Both the position numbers and the translations under genes were made by a program. The notes under the pieces are model-generated. The model had not been told where the DNA came from. It searched no databases and was given only the letters and a program-made list of their open reading frames with translations. A stretch of 64,000 nt of DNA from Acidobacteriota bacterium. GTDB taxonomy: Bacteria > Acidobacteriota > Thermoanaerobaculia > Multivoradales > Multivoraceae. Of this stretch, positions 1-9,213 are shown piece by piece (position 1 is the stretch's first letter; the number at the start of each line of letters is the position of its first letter). The stretch is taken from assembly GCA_026707545.1 (NCBI GenBank), contig JAPOWR010000001.1, positions 2,819,778-2,883,777 of the forward strand, read 5' to 3'.

Positions 1-838
1 TGTGGAATACATCCGGCTGCGGCGCCTCGGTGAGGCGCTCCGCGGACGACCATGCCTCACCGTCGAGGACGCGCGCGTAGAGATCCCAGTTGCCGGCGAC
101 CTGAGCCGAGTAGACGACCCAGGGGCGGCCGTCCCCGTCGCGGCCCATCTTCACCAGATAGTGATCGCCGGGCTGCTCCGTCAGAGTCTGGACCTCTCCC
201 CAGCCCTGCCCGTCGAACCGCCGCGCCAGCACCTCGTTCGCGTTGTCCCGGTAGCCGAGCCAGGCGGCCCAGACCTCGTCGCCGTCACTGCCGAGGACCG
301 TGGAGAAGTCGTTCTGGTAGTCGTCGGAGGTCAGCCGCTCGACCCCGGGCACGCGCTCGACCGTCACGTCGCCGCCCAGGAACCGCAGCCGCCGCCCGAC
401 CGCGACATCGGCGAGCCGGACCTCGAACTCGCCGTTGGCGGTGGCGAACATCAGGCGCGAGCCGCCGTTGCCCCGCACGTCGACGACCAGTCCGGGCGAC
501 CGGTAGTACTCGATCCGACCAACAGTCTGGGTCTCGTGCATGGCGCGGGGGGTGAAGTTCTGCCCCTGGTAGCTGGCGAACTTCCAGGTGTTGCCGGACA
601 CTTCCTCACCCGGCCGGGGACGCCAGTTCCGCATTCCGAGGAGTTCTCCGCCCGAGATCTCGACGGAGCCGTCCCAGTCGCGGGCCGCGGCGTCATTCAC
701 GCCGAGGCGGACGAGCAGGGAGACGACATCGTCGGCGGCGAGGGCGCCGGCTTCCTGCGCCGCGGCGGGCGGACACAGAACGAACAGGGCGGCTGCCGCC
801 ACGGCAGCCGAAGCGAAGGCGACCTTGTTGTGTGACAT
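1..838 (-). CDS. Exported protein, 5' part only (runs off the window edge)
   Basis: Reading the minus strand from the ATG at 838 gives an uninterrupted frame to the left edge of the window (about 279 residues, no stop). It opens with a secretion signal: SHNKVAF, then an Ala/Val/Leu-rich core ending near AAAQ. The middle has no recognisable motif. The last ~90 residues contain repeated phrases of the type VWAAWLGYRDN and WVVYSAQVAGNWDLYARV, which resemble blades of sialidase-like or TolB-like beta-propellers. The protein is probably periplasmic or secreted, and its function is not recognised. The plus strand is also open through most of this stretch, but that frame reads as low-complexity Pro/Arg/Val sequence without a family, so the minus strand is preferred. 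Confidence 0.72.
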   Translation of the reverse strand, partial: MSHNKVAFASAAVAAAALFVLCPPAAAQEAGALAADDVVSLLVRLGVNDAAARDWDGSVEISGGELLGMRNWRPRPGEEVSGNTWKFASYQGQNFTPRAMHETQTVGRIEYYRSPGLVVDVRGNGGSRLMFATANGEFEVRLADVAVGRRLRFLGGDVTVERVPGVERLTSDDYQNDFSTVLGSDGDEVWAAWLGYRDNANEVLARRFDGQGWGEVQTLTEQPGDHYLVKMGRDGDGRPWVVYSAQVAGNWDLYARVLDGEAWSSAERLTEAPQPDVFH

Positions 839-1016
839 CGCCGGCTAGCTTAGCCCGCGCGACTCGAGCTCCTACTTCTCGGAAGCGACACCGGAGCCGC
901 CAGCAGGACTCGCCACCTGTTGGCCAGCCACGTCCGTCATGGCGGCGGCGAGTGCGAGGAAGTTGACCCACGCCGGTCGTCCGCTAGCATCGGCGCCGCG
1001 CGCCCGCTTGGCAGAC

Positions 1017-2159
1017 ATGACGATGGCTCAAAAGGACAGCGACCGGCTACACCTACCAAGCCTGTCAGTCTCAGGGTTTCTGGGGCTCGACCGCCTATCG
1101 ATTCGTCGTCTCGGCCGCGTCACACTTCTCGCTGGACGGAACAGCGTCGGTAAGACGACAGTGCTTGATGCCGTGCGAACCTACGCAGCGCGAGGGCGCC
1201 CCAGACTCCTGCAGGAACTGTTGGAGGGACGCGAGGAGTTCGTCGAAACCGCCTCCGACGAAGACCGCCATCGGTCGGCCTTCGCTGACGCTGCCGCTCT
1301 GTTTCACGGCCGAGGAGAGGCACGGGCGACAGCCATCGCAATCGGCCCAGCCTCGGGCAGGGACAAACTCACCGTAGAGCAATCGACGCCCGACGACTGG
1401 TCGGAAGAACAGATGAAGCTGCTCTCCGACCTTTCGGCCGACTCGGATACTCAGGCCCTGAGGATTCAGTTCCAAGGCAATGAGATGTTCCTGCCCTGGA
1501 TGGGAGCCGACGAACGACGCGGGATTCCCCGTGGGCCTTCCTACTTCCACCGCCGGCGCGCGGAACGCGAGTGGCCGGCAGCCATCGAGTGCGAGTCCTT
1601 AGGCCCTGATCTTGTGCCCAACCACGACTTGGCTCGATTCTGGGACAACGTCGCGCTGACCAAAGACGAGGACTTTTCGGTACAGGCGCTGCGACCAGTT
1701 CTCGGCCAAGAGATCGAGCGCGTTGCTGTGGTCGGGAGCGATGGGCCCCGGTTCCGCTACAGCAGACGGGTCGTAGTGAAGCTGCGCGGGCACGACCGAC
1801 CCGTTCCCCTTAAGAGCCTGGGCGACGGGGCAACACGGATGTTCAGCGTTGCTTTGGCTCTGACCAACAGTCGCGATGGAATCCTGGTCATCGACGAAGC
1901 TGAGAACGGCCTCCACTACTCGGTCGAGACGGCGTATTGGCGCATGGTACTGCGCGCAGCCCATGAGGGAAACGTGCAGGTGCTAGCAACCACCCACAGT
2001 TGGGACTGTGTCCAAGGCTTCGCTCGAGCGGCAGTCGAGTCGGAGGACATCGACGGCGTTCTCGTTCGACTCGAGCGCGATGAGGAGGGTACTCACGCGG
2101 TTGAGTACTCGGAGACGGAACTGGACACAGCCGCCGAGCAAGGTATCGAGGTCAGGTAG
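1017..2159 (+). CDS. OLD/AAA_15-type ATPase of a two-gene ATPase-TOPRIM pair
   Basis: Predicted ATPase of the ABC/SMC-like overcoming-lysogenization-defect (OLD) group. A Walker A motif GRNSVGKTT lies about residues 39-47. The C-terminal half has FSVALALTN (signature-like) followed by the Walker B ILVIDEAENGLH near residue 288 and the switch-like histidine ATTHSWDC. No C-terminal TOPRIM domain is fused; the next gene supplies one after only 3 bases, so the two are probably translated together and act as a complex, as in split OLD-type or PARIS-like defence pairs. The start is uncertain: ATG 1017 or 1023 both precede the domain, and an upstream ATG at 939 adds an unconserved-looking Arg/Ala tail. 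The target and trigger cannot be read from the sequence. Confidence 0.82.
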   Translation: MTMAQKDSDRLHLPSLSVSGFLGLDRLSIRRLGRVTLLAGRNSVGKTTVLDAVRTYAARGRPRLLQELLEGREEFVETASDEDRHRSAFADAAALFHGRGEARATAIAIGPASGRDKLTVEQSTPDDWSEEQMKLLSDLSADSDTQALRIQFQGNEMFLPWMGADERRGIPRGPSYFHRRRAEREWPAAIECESLGPDLVPNHDLARFWDNVALTKDEDFSVQALRPVLGQEIERVAVVGSDGPRFRYSRRVVVKLRGHDRPVPLKSLGDGATRMFSVALALTNSRDGILVIDEAENGLHYSVETAYWRMVLRAAHEGNVQVLATTHSWDCVQGFARAAVESEDIDGVLVRLERDEEGTHAVEYSETELDTAAEQGIEVR

Positions 2160-2162
2160 AGG

Positions 2163-2783
2163 ATGGCCAGAGCAAGGCCCGCGAAACGCATTCTCCTTGT
2201 AGAGGGGTCGGACGACGAACACTTCGTTCAGCACTTCTGCAAGCGCTGCGGAATCGACGAGAGCTTCTCCATCGTCAACAAGAGCGGCTTTCCTAACCTT
2301 CGCTCAGCTATTCCCGTGGAAGTCAAAGCACCCGGTCGACGTGTCGTGGGCATCCTGGCAGACGCAGATGCCAATGTGAACGGGCGGTGGAAGGAGATCG
2401 TTGGCGAGTTAGTCGGGACCGGCATCAAAGCTCAGAAGCCACGCCGGCCAACCGGCACGGTCATCGAAGGCAAACCCCGAGTTGGAATCTGGTTGATGCC
2501 GGACAACAGAACGCGCGGTGAACTGGAGGACTTCGTCAGGAAGCTCATACCGCAGGGAGATCCAGTGTGGCCCCTCGCCACACGGTACATCGGCGCGATA
2601 CCGGAGAGTGACCACAAGTTCCAACGCCATAAAACGCTGAAGGCGGAAGTTCACGCATGGCTCGCGGCACAGAAGCGCCCAGGACGGATGGGCCCCGCGG
2701 TCAGCTCGGGAGCCCTAACCACGGATGGCGTGCCGCTCGCGAGTGACTTCGCCAAGTGGCTTCGGGATCTGTTCCGGAGGTGA
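2163..2783 (+). CDS. DUF3226/TOPRIM-like nuclease partner of the OLD-type ATPase
   Basis: A 206-residue protein with the acidic pattern of DUF3226/TOPRIM proteins: LLVEGSDDEHF near residues 10-20, ILADADAN near 64-71 and IWLMPDNRTRGELEDF near 107-122. These supply the Glu and the Asp-x-Asp that bind metal in TOPRIM nucleases. The start ATG is three bases after the stop of the ATPase, so the pair is a tight operon. By analogy with OLD and PARIS the expected role is nucleic-acid cleavage when the ATPase senses phage. Its stop converges on the DUF499 gene 180 bases away. Confidence 0.75.
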   Translation: MARARPAKRILLVEGSDDEHFVQHFCKRCGIDESFSIVNKSGFPNLRSAIPVEVKAPGRRVVGILADADANVNGRWKEIVGELVGTGIKAQKPRRPTGTVIEGKPRVGIWLMPDNRTRGELEDFVRKLIPQGDPVWPLATRYIGAIPESDHKFQRHKTLKAEVHAWLAAQKRPGRMGPAVSSGALTTDGVPLASDFAKWLRDLFRR

Positions 2784-2964
2784 GACCCGATAGCGCCGCG
2801 GGACCTGCAGGCCCGGGACCTGAATCGCGAAGCGCCCATGGCCGGAAACGCGCAGGCCCGCAGCTAGGGGACGCCTTCCATGGGCACAATCATCGCCGCG
2901 CGGGAAGCCTCGCCTACCGTGTGCCTCCGTCCTCGCGTAGTGCCAGATCCCTTGAGCTCATCGG

Positions 2965-5900
2965 TTACTCTGCCCTCAAGTCCTCAGACACCTGCTTCAG
3001 CACCTCGTTCAGCGCCTCGCGCGCTTCCTCAGGCGCGTCCTCGGCCAGCATCACACCCACCCGGAACTTGAGCCCCAAACCCGCGCCGACGCTCAACAAC
3101 TCCGGTAGGCGCTCGGTGAGGTCCTGGAGCTCGTCCGGTTCCAGCAAAGCCTGAACGACGCGAGGCTCCGGCGCCGGATCGAGAGCCGGGGTGTCCTTCG
3201 GCCTCCGCAGCTTGAGGGAACCGGCGTGTTCTGCGCCGATGGTCGTGCTGCCCTCGGCCACCTCCAGCCAACGGCTCACGACCGCATTGTCGATCCCCTC
3301 CCGGAGCAGTCCCCAGGGCACGGGTTCCCCTAGCTTCTGCGAGAGCGCCTGCCCCAGCGCCCAGCCGCTGGTTTGACCGTCCGTCCAACCGCCCGGCACT
3401 GCTTCCTCGACCAACTCCTGAGGAGTCAGGCCTTCCGGCGGCGGATGCAGCATGACGCCCTCGTCCAGCGCGCCGTAGGGCACGTCCTCCTTCCAGACGG
3501 AAGTCGGGCCGTTGCGCAGCCAGACGAACCCCTCCTTCACCGCCGCCTCGACGGCCTGATGAAGCACCTCCTCGGAGCACCGCGGCACGCTGAACAGGTC
3601 TTCGTAGCCCTCCCGCGGAACCTTCACCGTGAAGCCGCCGGCGAAGTAATCCCGGAGGTTCGCGAACCCGACTCCACCGGCCTCCTCCGCCCACAAACCG
3701 GGCAACTCTCCGGGCGCGAGCAGTGTGGGTGCGAGCTGCGCCAGCTCGGCGTCGCCCGGCAGCAGGACTTCTAGCGCAGGATCGTCGCTGGACTCGGCAT
3801 CCACCGACTCGCGCCACCAGGTTCGGTGGCTACCGTCAGGCCGTTCCAGGCGCGCTGCGAGGAGGCCGCGTTCCACGCCCTGGAGCACAGTCTCCCGGAC
3901 GACCGCCGGCCTCAGCATCTTCGGCAAGTGGGGATAACGGGCGAACGCTCCCGCGAGGTCCTTGACGAGCCGCGAGGCCTCGTCCTCGCGCCAAAGGTCG
4001 TAGGGCCCTCCGGGAAGGAGAGCTTCCGCATCGACCGGGGTCTCCCGAATGCGAGTCCTCTCGTCGCCCTTGATCTCCAGGAACAGCGGTCCTGCTGCCC
4101 CCGGCAGCTTGAACGCCTGCTCAGCGCCGTCAGCGTTCACGGTGACGACGACAGAGTAGGCCTGCCTGACTGCGTCGGGGACCCTCAGCCTCGCACCCCG
4201 GAGCCTCTGGTTGAGGCGTTCGCGGCGGACGGCGTCTACGGAACGCCCTTCCAACTGACTTTGCACGTCCTCCCAGCCCAACAGGTCGCGCACGGCGCTG
4301 CGGGCAGCCTCAAGGCCGTCGCGCGACGGCACGGCGAGGACCAGAGCGTTGCGATGGACCCGCGGCCGGTCCGCGCTGGTCGTCTCGGTGAGATAGCGGC
4401 GCGCCAGGGCGCTCGGCTTGCCCGACTCGGACACGGCGGCGGGCCCGAGCACGGCGTAGCGGAAGCTGCCGTCGTCGCCCACGTCCCGTGGCGACGCGGG
4501 CAACACATGAACCACCGCGCCGGCAGCCCTGGCGCCGTCGGTAAGGAGCCGGAGCTTGCGCGTCGTCTCTTCGAGGCGGACCTCGACCGCGCGCTCGGTC
4601 ACACGCTCGTTGCAGGCCTCGTCGTGCATTTGCCGCAGGTTCGGTCGGTTGCCCAGCCGCCACGACTTGGGCAGACCGGCGTCCGCTTCCACGGCGTCGC
4701 CCTCATCCTCGTCGTCCAGGAACCAAGAGAGCTCGCGCCAGCGGGCAAGTCCCTTGCGAAGGGCGATCTCATCCGGGCCTCCCGCGCCGACCATTCGCAG
4801 CAGCTCCGGCGTCGACGCCTTGCGGCCGACCGGCTGCGAGTAGAGAAACACCGAAATCACCGCCTGCTCCACCTCGCGCCGGCGTGCCAACGCGGGCAGC
4901 TCCTCGTGGATGCCGGCGGCTTTCGCCAACTCCGCTTCGAGTAGAGGCGCCCAGTCGGTCGGTGAACCCTCGCCCGACTCCGAACCGGCCACGCTCGCCA
5001 GCTCGCGCACAGCCTCGGAGATACCCGGGTCGCCCGCCGGCCGAAGCAGCGTTGACGCGCCGATCAAGGGGCTCGAGTCCCACGTTTCGGCCTCGCGCAG
5101 GGCGGTGGCCAACGTGCGGAGAATGCCCCGCGTGCGCTGGAAGCCGGCGATCTGGGTCCAGCGGCTGTAGAAGACATCGGTCAGGTCCGGGTGGAACGGG
5201 AAGCTCTCCTCGAACCGGCCTTCCTCCCGGCTCTTCGCCTTGGCCGTCGTCTCGTCTAGCCTCGCCAGCTCACGCACCGCACCGATCGCCTGGGACCGCC
5301 AGGACTCCTTGTCCCGCAGAGCCTCCGGCTCGAAGAACCGGCGCCGCAGCACCTCCGCCACATCCTCGCGCTGGACCGGCTGAACGCCCTCCTCCCGCTG
5401 TCGGCGAAAGATGTCCAAGAGATCGGCGACCAGTCTCCGGCCCTCGTCGCCCTGCTGCTTCGCAGGGTCGGTGGCCAGCAGCGACGCCACCATCGCCGCC
5501 CGGTCCACCTTGGTCACGGCCTGGCTCAGGTACTGGAAGAAGTCGATGACGCGGTCTCGCCACACACGGTCCTGCCCTGCCTTTTCCCTGGCGTACATCA
5601 GGACCTCATCCACCAGGATCAGCGTGCCCAGGCCGCGCTCCTGAGGGCGTTCCAACAGCTTGGCCAGCAACGGCTCCGCCGGCGGCGTCTCCCGCTCCTC
5701 CGCGCAGCCCTCTCCGTGAATCGAGCGCAGCCCCTCGTCGCCGTCGAGCTGGTAGGCGAGCACGCTCCACGGGTGGCGAAGCGGACGTGTGCTCCCATCA
5801 GGGGATCGCACCCCCTCGATGCCCCGTTCCACATCGATCTTGTCGAAGCAGAGCGCCGCCGCGTGGGCGCCCGGGAGTCGGCCATCGGCATGCTCCCGGA

Positions 5901-6252
5901 ACTCGTGAACCGCCGCCGCGTCGGGCAACGCCTCCGGCTCCCGGAACAGGTGGTACAGCGTGATCAACGTGTGCGTCTTGCCGCCGCCATACGTCAGTTC
6001 CAACTGGCGTACGGCCTTGTCGCTCTTCCCTGCAAGCCGCGCAGCCACGTCCTTAACCAGCTCTCGCAGGGCGTAGGTCGGGTAGGTCAGCGCGAAGAAC
6101 TTCTCCGGTTCCTCGTACACCGGCCGCTGGCCCCGCTGCAGGGTCACCTCGTGCAGATCCGCCGCGAACTCCGCCAGCGAAAGCTCGCCGGTGCGTAGCT
6201 CGTCCTTCAGCCGGACGACTTCGTGCCAGGGTCTGGGTCGGTGCCTGCTCAT
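2965..6252 (-). CDS. DUF499 / COG1483 large P-loop ATPase
   Basis: A 1095-residue protein matching DUF499-type ATPases. A Walker A YGGGKTHTL lies near residues 87-95, followed by LITLYHLFREP. The phrase LGTLILVDEVLMYAREK, about 270 residues into the protein, is a Walker B-like segment. These proteins recur beside DUF1156 methyltransferases and SNF2 helicases in defence islands, and the methyltransferase lies on the same strand at 9214-12501. The start is placed at ATG 6252 (MSRHRPRPWHEV), just before the conserved helical segment; an in-frame ATG at 6354 would add about 34 residues of doubtful sequence. It is divergent from the HEPN-like gene at 6402 across a 149-base spacer that should hold both promoters. 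Probable role: remodelling ATPase of a modification-linked anti-phage system. Confidence 0.88.
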   Translation of the reverse strand: MSRHRPRPWHEVVRLKDELRTGELSLAEFAADLHEVTLQRGQRPVYEEPEKFFALTYPTYALRELVKDVAARLAGKSDKAVRQLELTYGGGKTHTLITLYHLFREPEALPDAAAVHEFREHADGRLPGAHAAALCFDKIDVERGIEGVRSPDGSTRPLRHPWSVLAYQLDGDEGLRSIHGEGCAEERETPPAEPLLAKLLERPQERGLGTLILVDEVLMYAREKAGQDRVWRDRVIDFFQYLSQAVTKVDRAAMVASLLATDPAKQQGDEGRRLVADLLDIFRRQREEGVQPVQREDVAEVLRRRFFEPEALRDKESWRSQAIGAVRELARLDETTAKAKSREEGRFEESFPFHPDLTDVFYSRWTQIAGFQRTRGILRTLATALREAETWDSSPLIGASTLLRPAGDPGISEAVRELASVAGSESGEGSPTDWAPLLEAELAKAAGIHEELPALARRREVEQAVISVFLYSQPVGRKASTPELLRMVGAGGPDEIALRKGLARWRELSWFLDDEDEGDAVEADAGLPKSWRLGNRPNLRQMHDEACNERVTERAVEVRLEETTRKLRLLTDGARAAGAVVHVLPASPRDVGDDGSFRYAVLGPAAVSESGKPSALARRYLTETTSADRPRVHRNALVLAVPSRDGLEAARSAVRDLLGWEDVQSQLEGRSVDAVRRERLNQRLRGARLRVPDAVRQAYSVVVTVNADGAEQAFKLPGAAGPLFLEIKGDERTRIRETPVDAEALLPGGPYDLWREDEASRLVKDLAGAFARYPHLPKMLRPAVVRETVLQGVERGLLAARLERPDGSHRTWWRESVDAESSDDPALEVLLPGDAELAQLAPTLLAPGELPGLWAEEAGGVGFANLRDYFAGGFTVKVPREGYEDLFSVPRCSEEVLHQAVEAAVKEGFVWLRNGPTSVWKEDVPYGALDEGVMLHPPPEGLTPQELVEEAVPGGWTDGQTSGWALGQALSQKLGEPVPWGLLREGIDNAVVSRWLEVAEGSTTIGAEHAGSLKLRRPKDTPALDPAPEPRVVQALLEPDELQDLTERLPELLSVGAGLGLKFRVGVMLAEDAPEEAREALNEVLKQVSEDLRAE

Positions 6253-6401
6253 CGTCGCAAGGGAAGCCGGGATGCTACACACGCCAAGCGGCCGCCGGAG
6301 CGACGGAAGACGTCCTTCGGGTACGAGGTCGCGAACCGCTAGCGTGCAGACCACTGGCCCGACGTGCCGGCGGGATCAAGGAAACGGAGGACGATAAAGC
6401 C

Positions 6402-7241
6402 ATGCCTGCAGCCCAGACCGAGTACTCGGAAAGCCACTATCCGAACCGAGCATCAACCCCAGAGTTCGAGTCCGTGCTCGCTCTCCTGAAGAACGAGTGG
6501 GCCCATGCCGAATGGACGCTCCAGGAGTTTCGCGGCCTGTTCTCCGATGGCGAGCGCCTCGCGGTGCTCAATGGGGTCGCCGGCCCCCTGATGGTGTTGG
6601 TTCAGGATGTTCTCTGGGAGAACCTGTTGCTGCGAGTAGCGCGGCTGACCGATCCGGTTCAAACTGCCGGCCACCACAACCTGACCTTCCAGCAGATCCC
6701 GGCCTTCTTCACCGATCAGCCGGAAAAGCACCGTGAGCTGGGCGATCATGTCCGGGCTGCGGTTCACGCCGCCGAGTTCGCTCGCGACTGGAGAAACCGC
6801 CGAATCGGGCATCGAGACCTGGAACACTCGCTCGATGGGCAGGCCAAGCCCTTGGGGAAAGCGAGCCTCCAACGCGTCGACGCGGCACTGGCCGCCATCC
6901 ACCGGATTCTCTGCACCATCACAAGCTACGAGCAAGCCGAACTACTGCGTCGGGTGGGCGGTTCCAACGCCGCTGACGGGTTCTACTATCGGACCTTGCG
7001 TCTTGTCACGGCCGCCCAGTTCATCGACGGCATCATCGATGCGGACGGTACGTCCGAGACCACGGACTTCGACGCAGCCAGAGAGTTCCTGGAGCCGCAC
7101 TGGACTCGTCCAGACTGGAAGATGATCGAACGACTTGTGGAACTACGCGTTGCGGCCCGGCTGTTCCCCCGTCAACCGAACCTCTTGGCACGCCAGATCG
7201 TGAATGATCAGCGGGCCCGCCGGGACAACGCCATCGAGTAG
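6402..7241 (+). CDS. HEPN / AbiU2-like protein
   Basis: A 279-residue helical protein. Residues 131-137 read RNRRIGH, followed by RDLEHSLDG; this R-N-x(4)-H pattern is the catalytic motif of HEPN ribonucleases and fits the AbiU2 group. A CGGAGG ribosome-binding site at 6385-6390 sits 11 bases before ATG 6402. The gene points against the flanking minus-strand genes, between the TOPRIM-like gene (stop at 7280) and DUF499 (start at 6252), so it looks inserted into that operon rather than part of its transcript. Likely an abortive-infection RNase or a toxin-like accessory. No partner antitoxin is adjacent on the same strand. Confidence 0.68.
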   Translation: MPAAQTEYSESHYPNRASTPEFESVLALLKNEWAHAEWTLQEFRGLFSDGERLAVLNGVAGPLMVLVQDVLWENLLLRVARLTDPVQTAGHHNLTFQQIPAFFTDQPEKHRELGDHVRAAVHAAEFARDWRNRRIGHRDLEHSLDGQAKPLGKASLQRVDAALAAIHRILCTITSYEQAELLRRVGGSNAADGFYYRTLRLVTAAQFIDGIIDADGTSETTDFDAAREFLEPHWTRPDWKMIERLVELRVAARLFPRQPNLLARQIVNDQRARRDNAIE

Positions 7242-7279
7242 ACCCGAGCGCCACCAGCTCGCAAGCAGCTGCCTCTCTG

Positions 7280-7852
7280 TCAGCCAGCCGCTACGAGCGC
7301 TTCCAGCCGACGGGCGAGGGCATCGAAGTCCTCGGGGCACTTTTGGCGGATCGCGTCGATACGGCGCGATGCCTCTTCGCCCAGCCACCTGCGGCCGCCT
7401 CCGGGGCCGTCGGCGACTCCCCGCTCCCTGGCCAGTTTGTCGAAGTAGCGTTCCTTGACGTGGACTTCGGTACGCACATCAGACCAGCGCCACTTGGACG
7501 GCAGTTCCAGGCCAGCGAGTGTCCAGGTCTCGAGTTCCTCCCACGCGTTCTCCGCCAGAAACGGCCGCACGGTGCTGAACTCCTCTTCGATGGCGTCCAA
7601 GCGAGTCCGCCGCCCCTTCTCACCGTCCCGGTCCACGCAGAGGACGAAGATGTCCACCATGGCTCGATACTGATCGACGACCTCGGCTAAGCGCTCCGAC
7701 TTCAACGCTTCGCCAATGCCGCCGAGCAGCGGATCCTGGCAGACCTCAACGTGAGCGGACTGCTTCCCGAGCTCTCGAAAGAGCCGGCGGAAGAGCGGCT
7801 TGAGAAGGTACTGGTCTTGGCGGAAGTCCTCTGGGACGACAAGAACATTCAC
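7280..7852 (-). CDS. TOPRIM-like / DUF4276-like partner of the AAA_21 ATPase
   Basis: A 190-residue protein. The start is taken at GTG 7852, which overlaps the TGA of the upstream ATPase in a four-base GTGA; this tight coupling argues for one complex. The first residues VNVLVVPEDFRQDQY and the later IFVLCVDRDGEKGRR give a conserved Glu and an Asp-x-Asp, the metal-binding pattern of TOPRIM folds, and the size fits DUF4276-like proteins usually found beside AAA_21 ATPases. Probable role: effector nuclease of a second OLD-like pair. Family assignment is by motif only. Confidence 0.62.
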   Translation of the reverse strand: MNVLVVPEDFRQDQYLLKPLFRRLFRELGKQSAHVEVCQDPLLGGIGEALKSERLAEVVDQYRAMVDIFVLCVDRDGEKGRRTRLDAIEEEFSTVRPFLAENAWEELETWTLAGLELPSKWRWSDVRTEVHVKERYFDKLARERGVADGPGGGRRWLGEEASRRIDAIRQKCPEDFDALARRLEALVAAG

Positions 7853-9204
7853 GACTTGCCAGTCCCACCATCGCCGGCAAAAGAGACCGCGTGCTCCATC
7901 CAACCCGACGCGTGAAGGCGCCCGAGGCCCTGGGACTCGCGAAGGCGCTCGGCATCCGGCAGCTTGGCGACTGGCCGAATCACGGTGTCGTGCGTATCAG
8001 GGCGACGGCAGAGGACCGACGTGTGCTTGAAGGTCTCGTCGTTGACCATCGACAGCAGCTCCGGCGAGTGCGTGGTGGTGAGCACCTGAACCCCACCCTT
8101 CCCAGTTTGCGTCTCGATCAGGTCGATCAGGAGGCGCAACCGCGACGGGTGAATTCCGTTGTCAATCTCCTCGAAGACGTACAGGCCAGCCGGGTTTGTA
8201 CCCAAGAGCGCCGCCAGCATGGCGAGGAAACGCAGCGTGCCGTCGGAAGCCGCGTACGCCGAGACTTGTCTTCCCCCCGACTCCCGCAGGGCGAGCTGAA
8301 CCCGTCCCGTGGTGGGATCCACGGGAAACTCGAAGTCCTCCACGTCCATGGGAGTCAACTCGCGGGTCCACTCGACGAACGTCTCCCTCCTCTTACTGTC
8401 AGAGCAAATGTCTCTCAGCACCGTCGGGAGGTTGTCGCCACCGTCGCCGAGGATGGTCTGGCCAGGAAACGCCGGTTGCCGCATCTTCTCCGGCGATAGG
8501 TCGAGAAAACGCATACTCCCGAGCCTGGTTTGAACGAGCCGCGCCCGGAACTTGTGGTCTCGCACAACCCTCTTCTGCTCCTGAATCTGCACGAGGGCAG
8601 GGCGATCCCGCGAGACGTTGACGCGGTTGCCAAACTTGCGTTGGGTTCCCGTCTTGGCCATCCTGAGAGCCATCAGCGGGTCGTGCCTCTCACGCCAAAT
8701 CGGATCCCCTCTCTCGGGCGTACTCGTGAACACGGTCTTCTCCCACGCCCAGCCGGCAGCCAGAAGCTCGTCTGCCACTTGAAATGGGGTGGAGGCACTG
8801 CTTTCGCGGGCAACAGCGATCCTGTACCGGCCCCGGCGCTCCCAACGCGCCCGTCCTCGGAGCGAAAGATCCGCCCAAGGCGGGGTTGTACCTTCGGCCG
8901 GTAGCATCGCCCTGGAAGGCAGCCTCACGCCGACCTCCAGGAGGAAACTCTCGTGGCCGAAGCGAACGATCTCGTCTACTGCGCCGCGAATCGGCTCCCA
9001 CTCGACCTGTCCTCCGGCACCGTACCGGCCTCCAATTATGTCGGGCAAGCGGTAGCCGCGGCCGATACCGTGAAGGAACCGGAAGGCATCGCGGACATTA
9101 CTCTTGCCGCTCGCGTTGGCGCCGACTAGCACCGTAAACGGCCCCATCCGAAGCGTCTCGTCGGCGAAGTTCTTGAAGTCCTTCAGTCGGAGGGACGTGA
9201 TCAC
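7849..9204 (-). CDS. AAA_21 / RecF-like ATPase
   Basis: A 451-residue ABC-type ATPase. The N-terminus ITSLRLKDFKNFADETLRMGPFTVLVGANASGKSN is typical of RecF/OLD-like ATPases, with Walker A GANASGKSN at residues 28-36. The C-terminal half has GTLRFLAMLAALL, Walker B LYVFEEIDNGIHP near residue 345 and the histidine segment TTTHSPELLSM. It starts at GTG 9204, ten bases after the methyltransferase stop, and couples to the TOPRIM-like gene by a four-base overlap, forming a three-gene minus-strand operon: methyltransferase, ATPase, nuclease-like partner. Confidence 0.88.
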   Translation of the reverse strand: MITSLRLKDFKNFADETLRMGPFTVLVGANASGKSNVRDAFRFLHGIGRGYRLPDIIGGRYGAGGQVEWEPIRGAVDEIVRFGHESFLLEVGVRLPSRAMLPAEGTTPPWADLSLRGRARWERRGRYRIAVARESSASTPFQVADELLAAGWAWEKTVFTSTPERGDPIWRERHDPLMALRMAKTGTQRKFGNRVNVSRDRPALVQIQEQKRVVRDHKFRARLVQTRLGSMRFLDLSPEKMRQPAFPGQTILGDGGDNLPTVLRDICSDSKRRETFVEWTRELTPMDVEDFEFPVDPTTGRVQLALRESGGRQVSAYAASDGTLRFLAMLAALLGTNPAGLYVFEEIDNGIHPSRLRLLIDLIETQTGKGGVQVLTTTHSPELLSMVNDETFKHTSVLCRRPDTHDTVIRPVAKLPDAERLRESQGLGRLHASGWMEHAVSFAGDGGTGKS

Positions 9205-9213
9205 GGCAGGAAC

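Noticed and set aside
2..835. Long plus-strand open frame at the left edge
   Set aside because: It lacks any recognisable domain and reads as low-complexity Pro/Val/Arg sequence, while the minus strand carries a signal peptide and propeller-like strands over the same bases.
4884..5549. Plus-strand frames inside DUF499
   Set aside because: Low-complexity Arg/Pro/Ser shadow of a real minus-strand gene.
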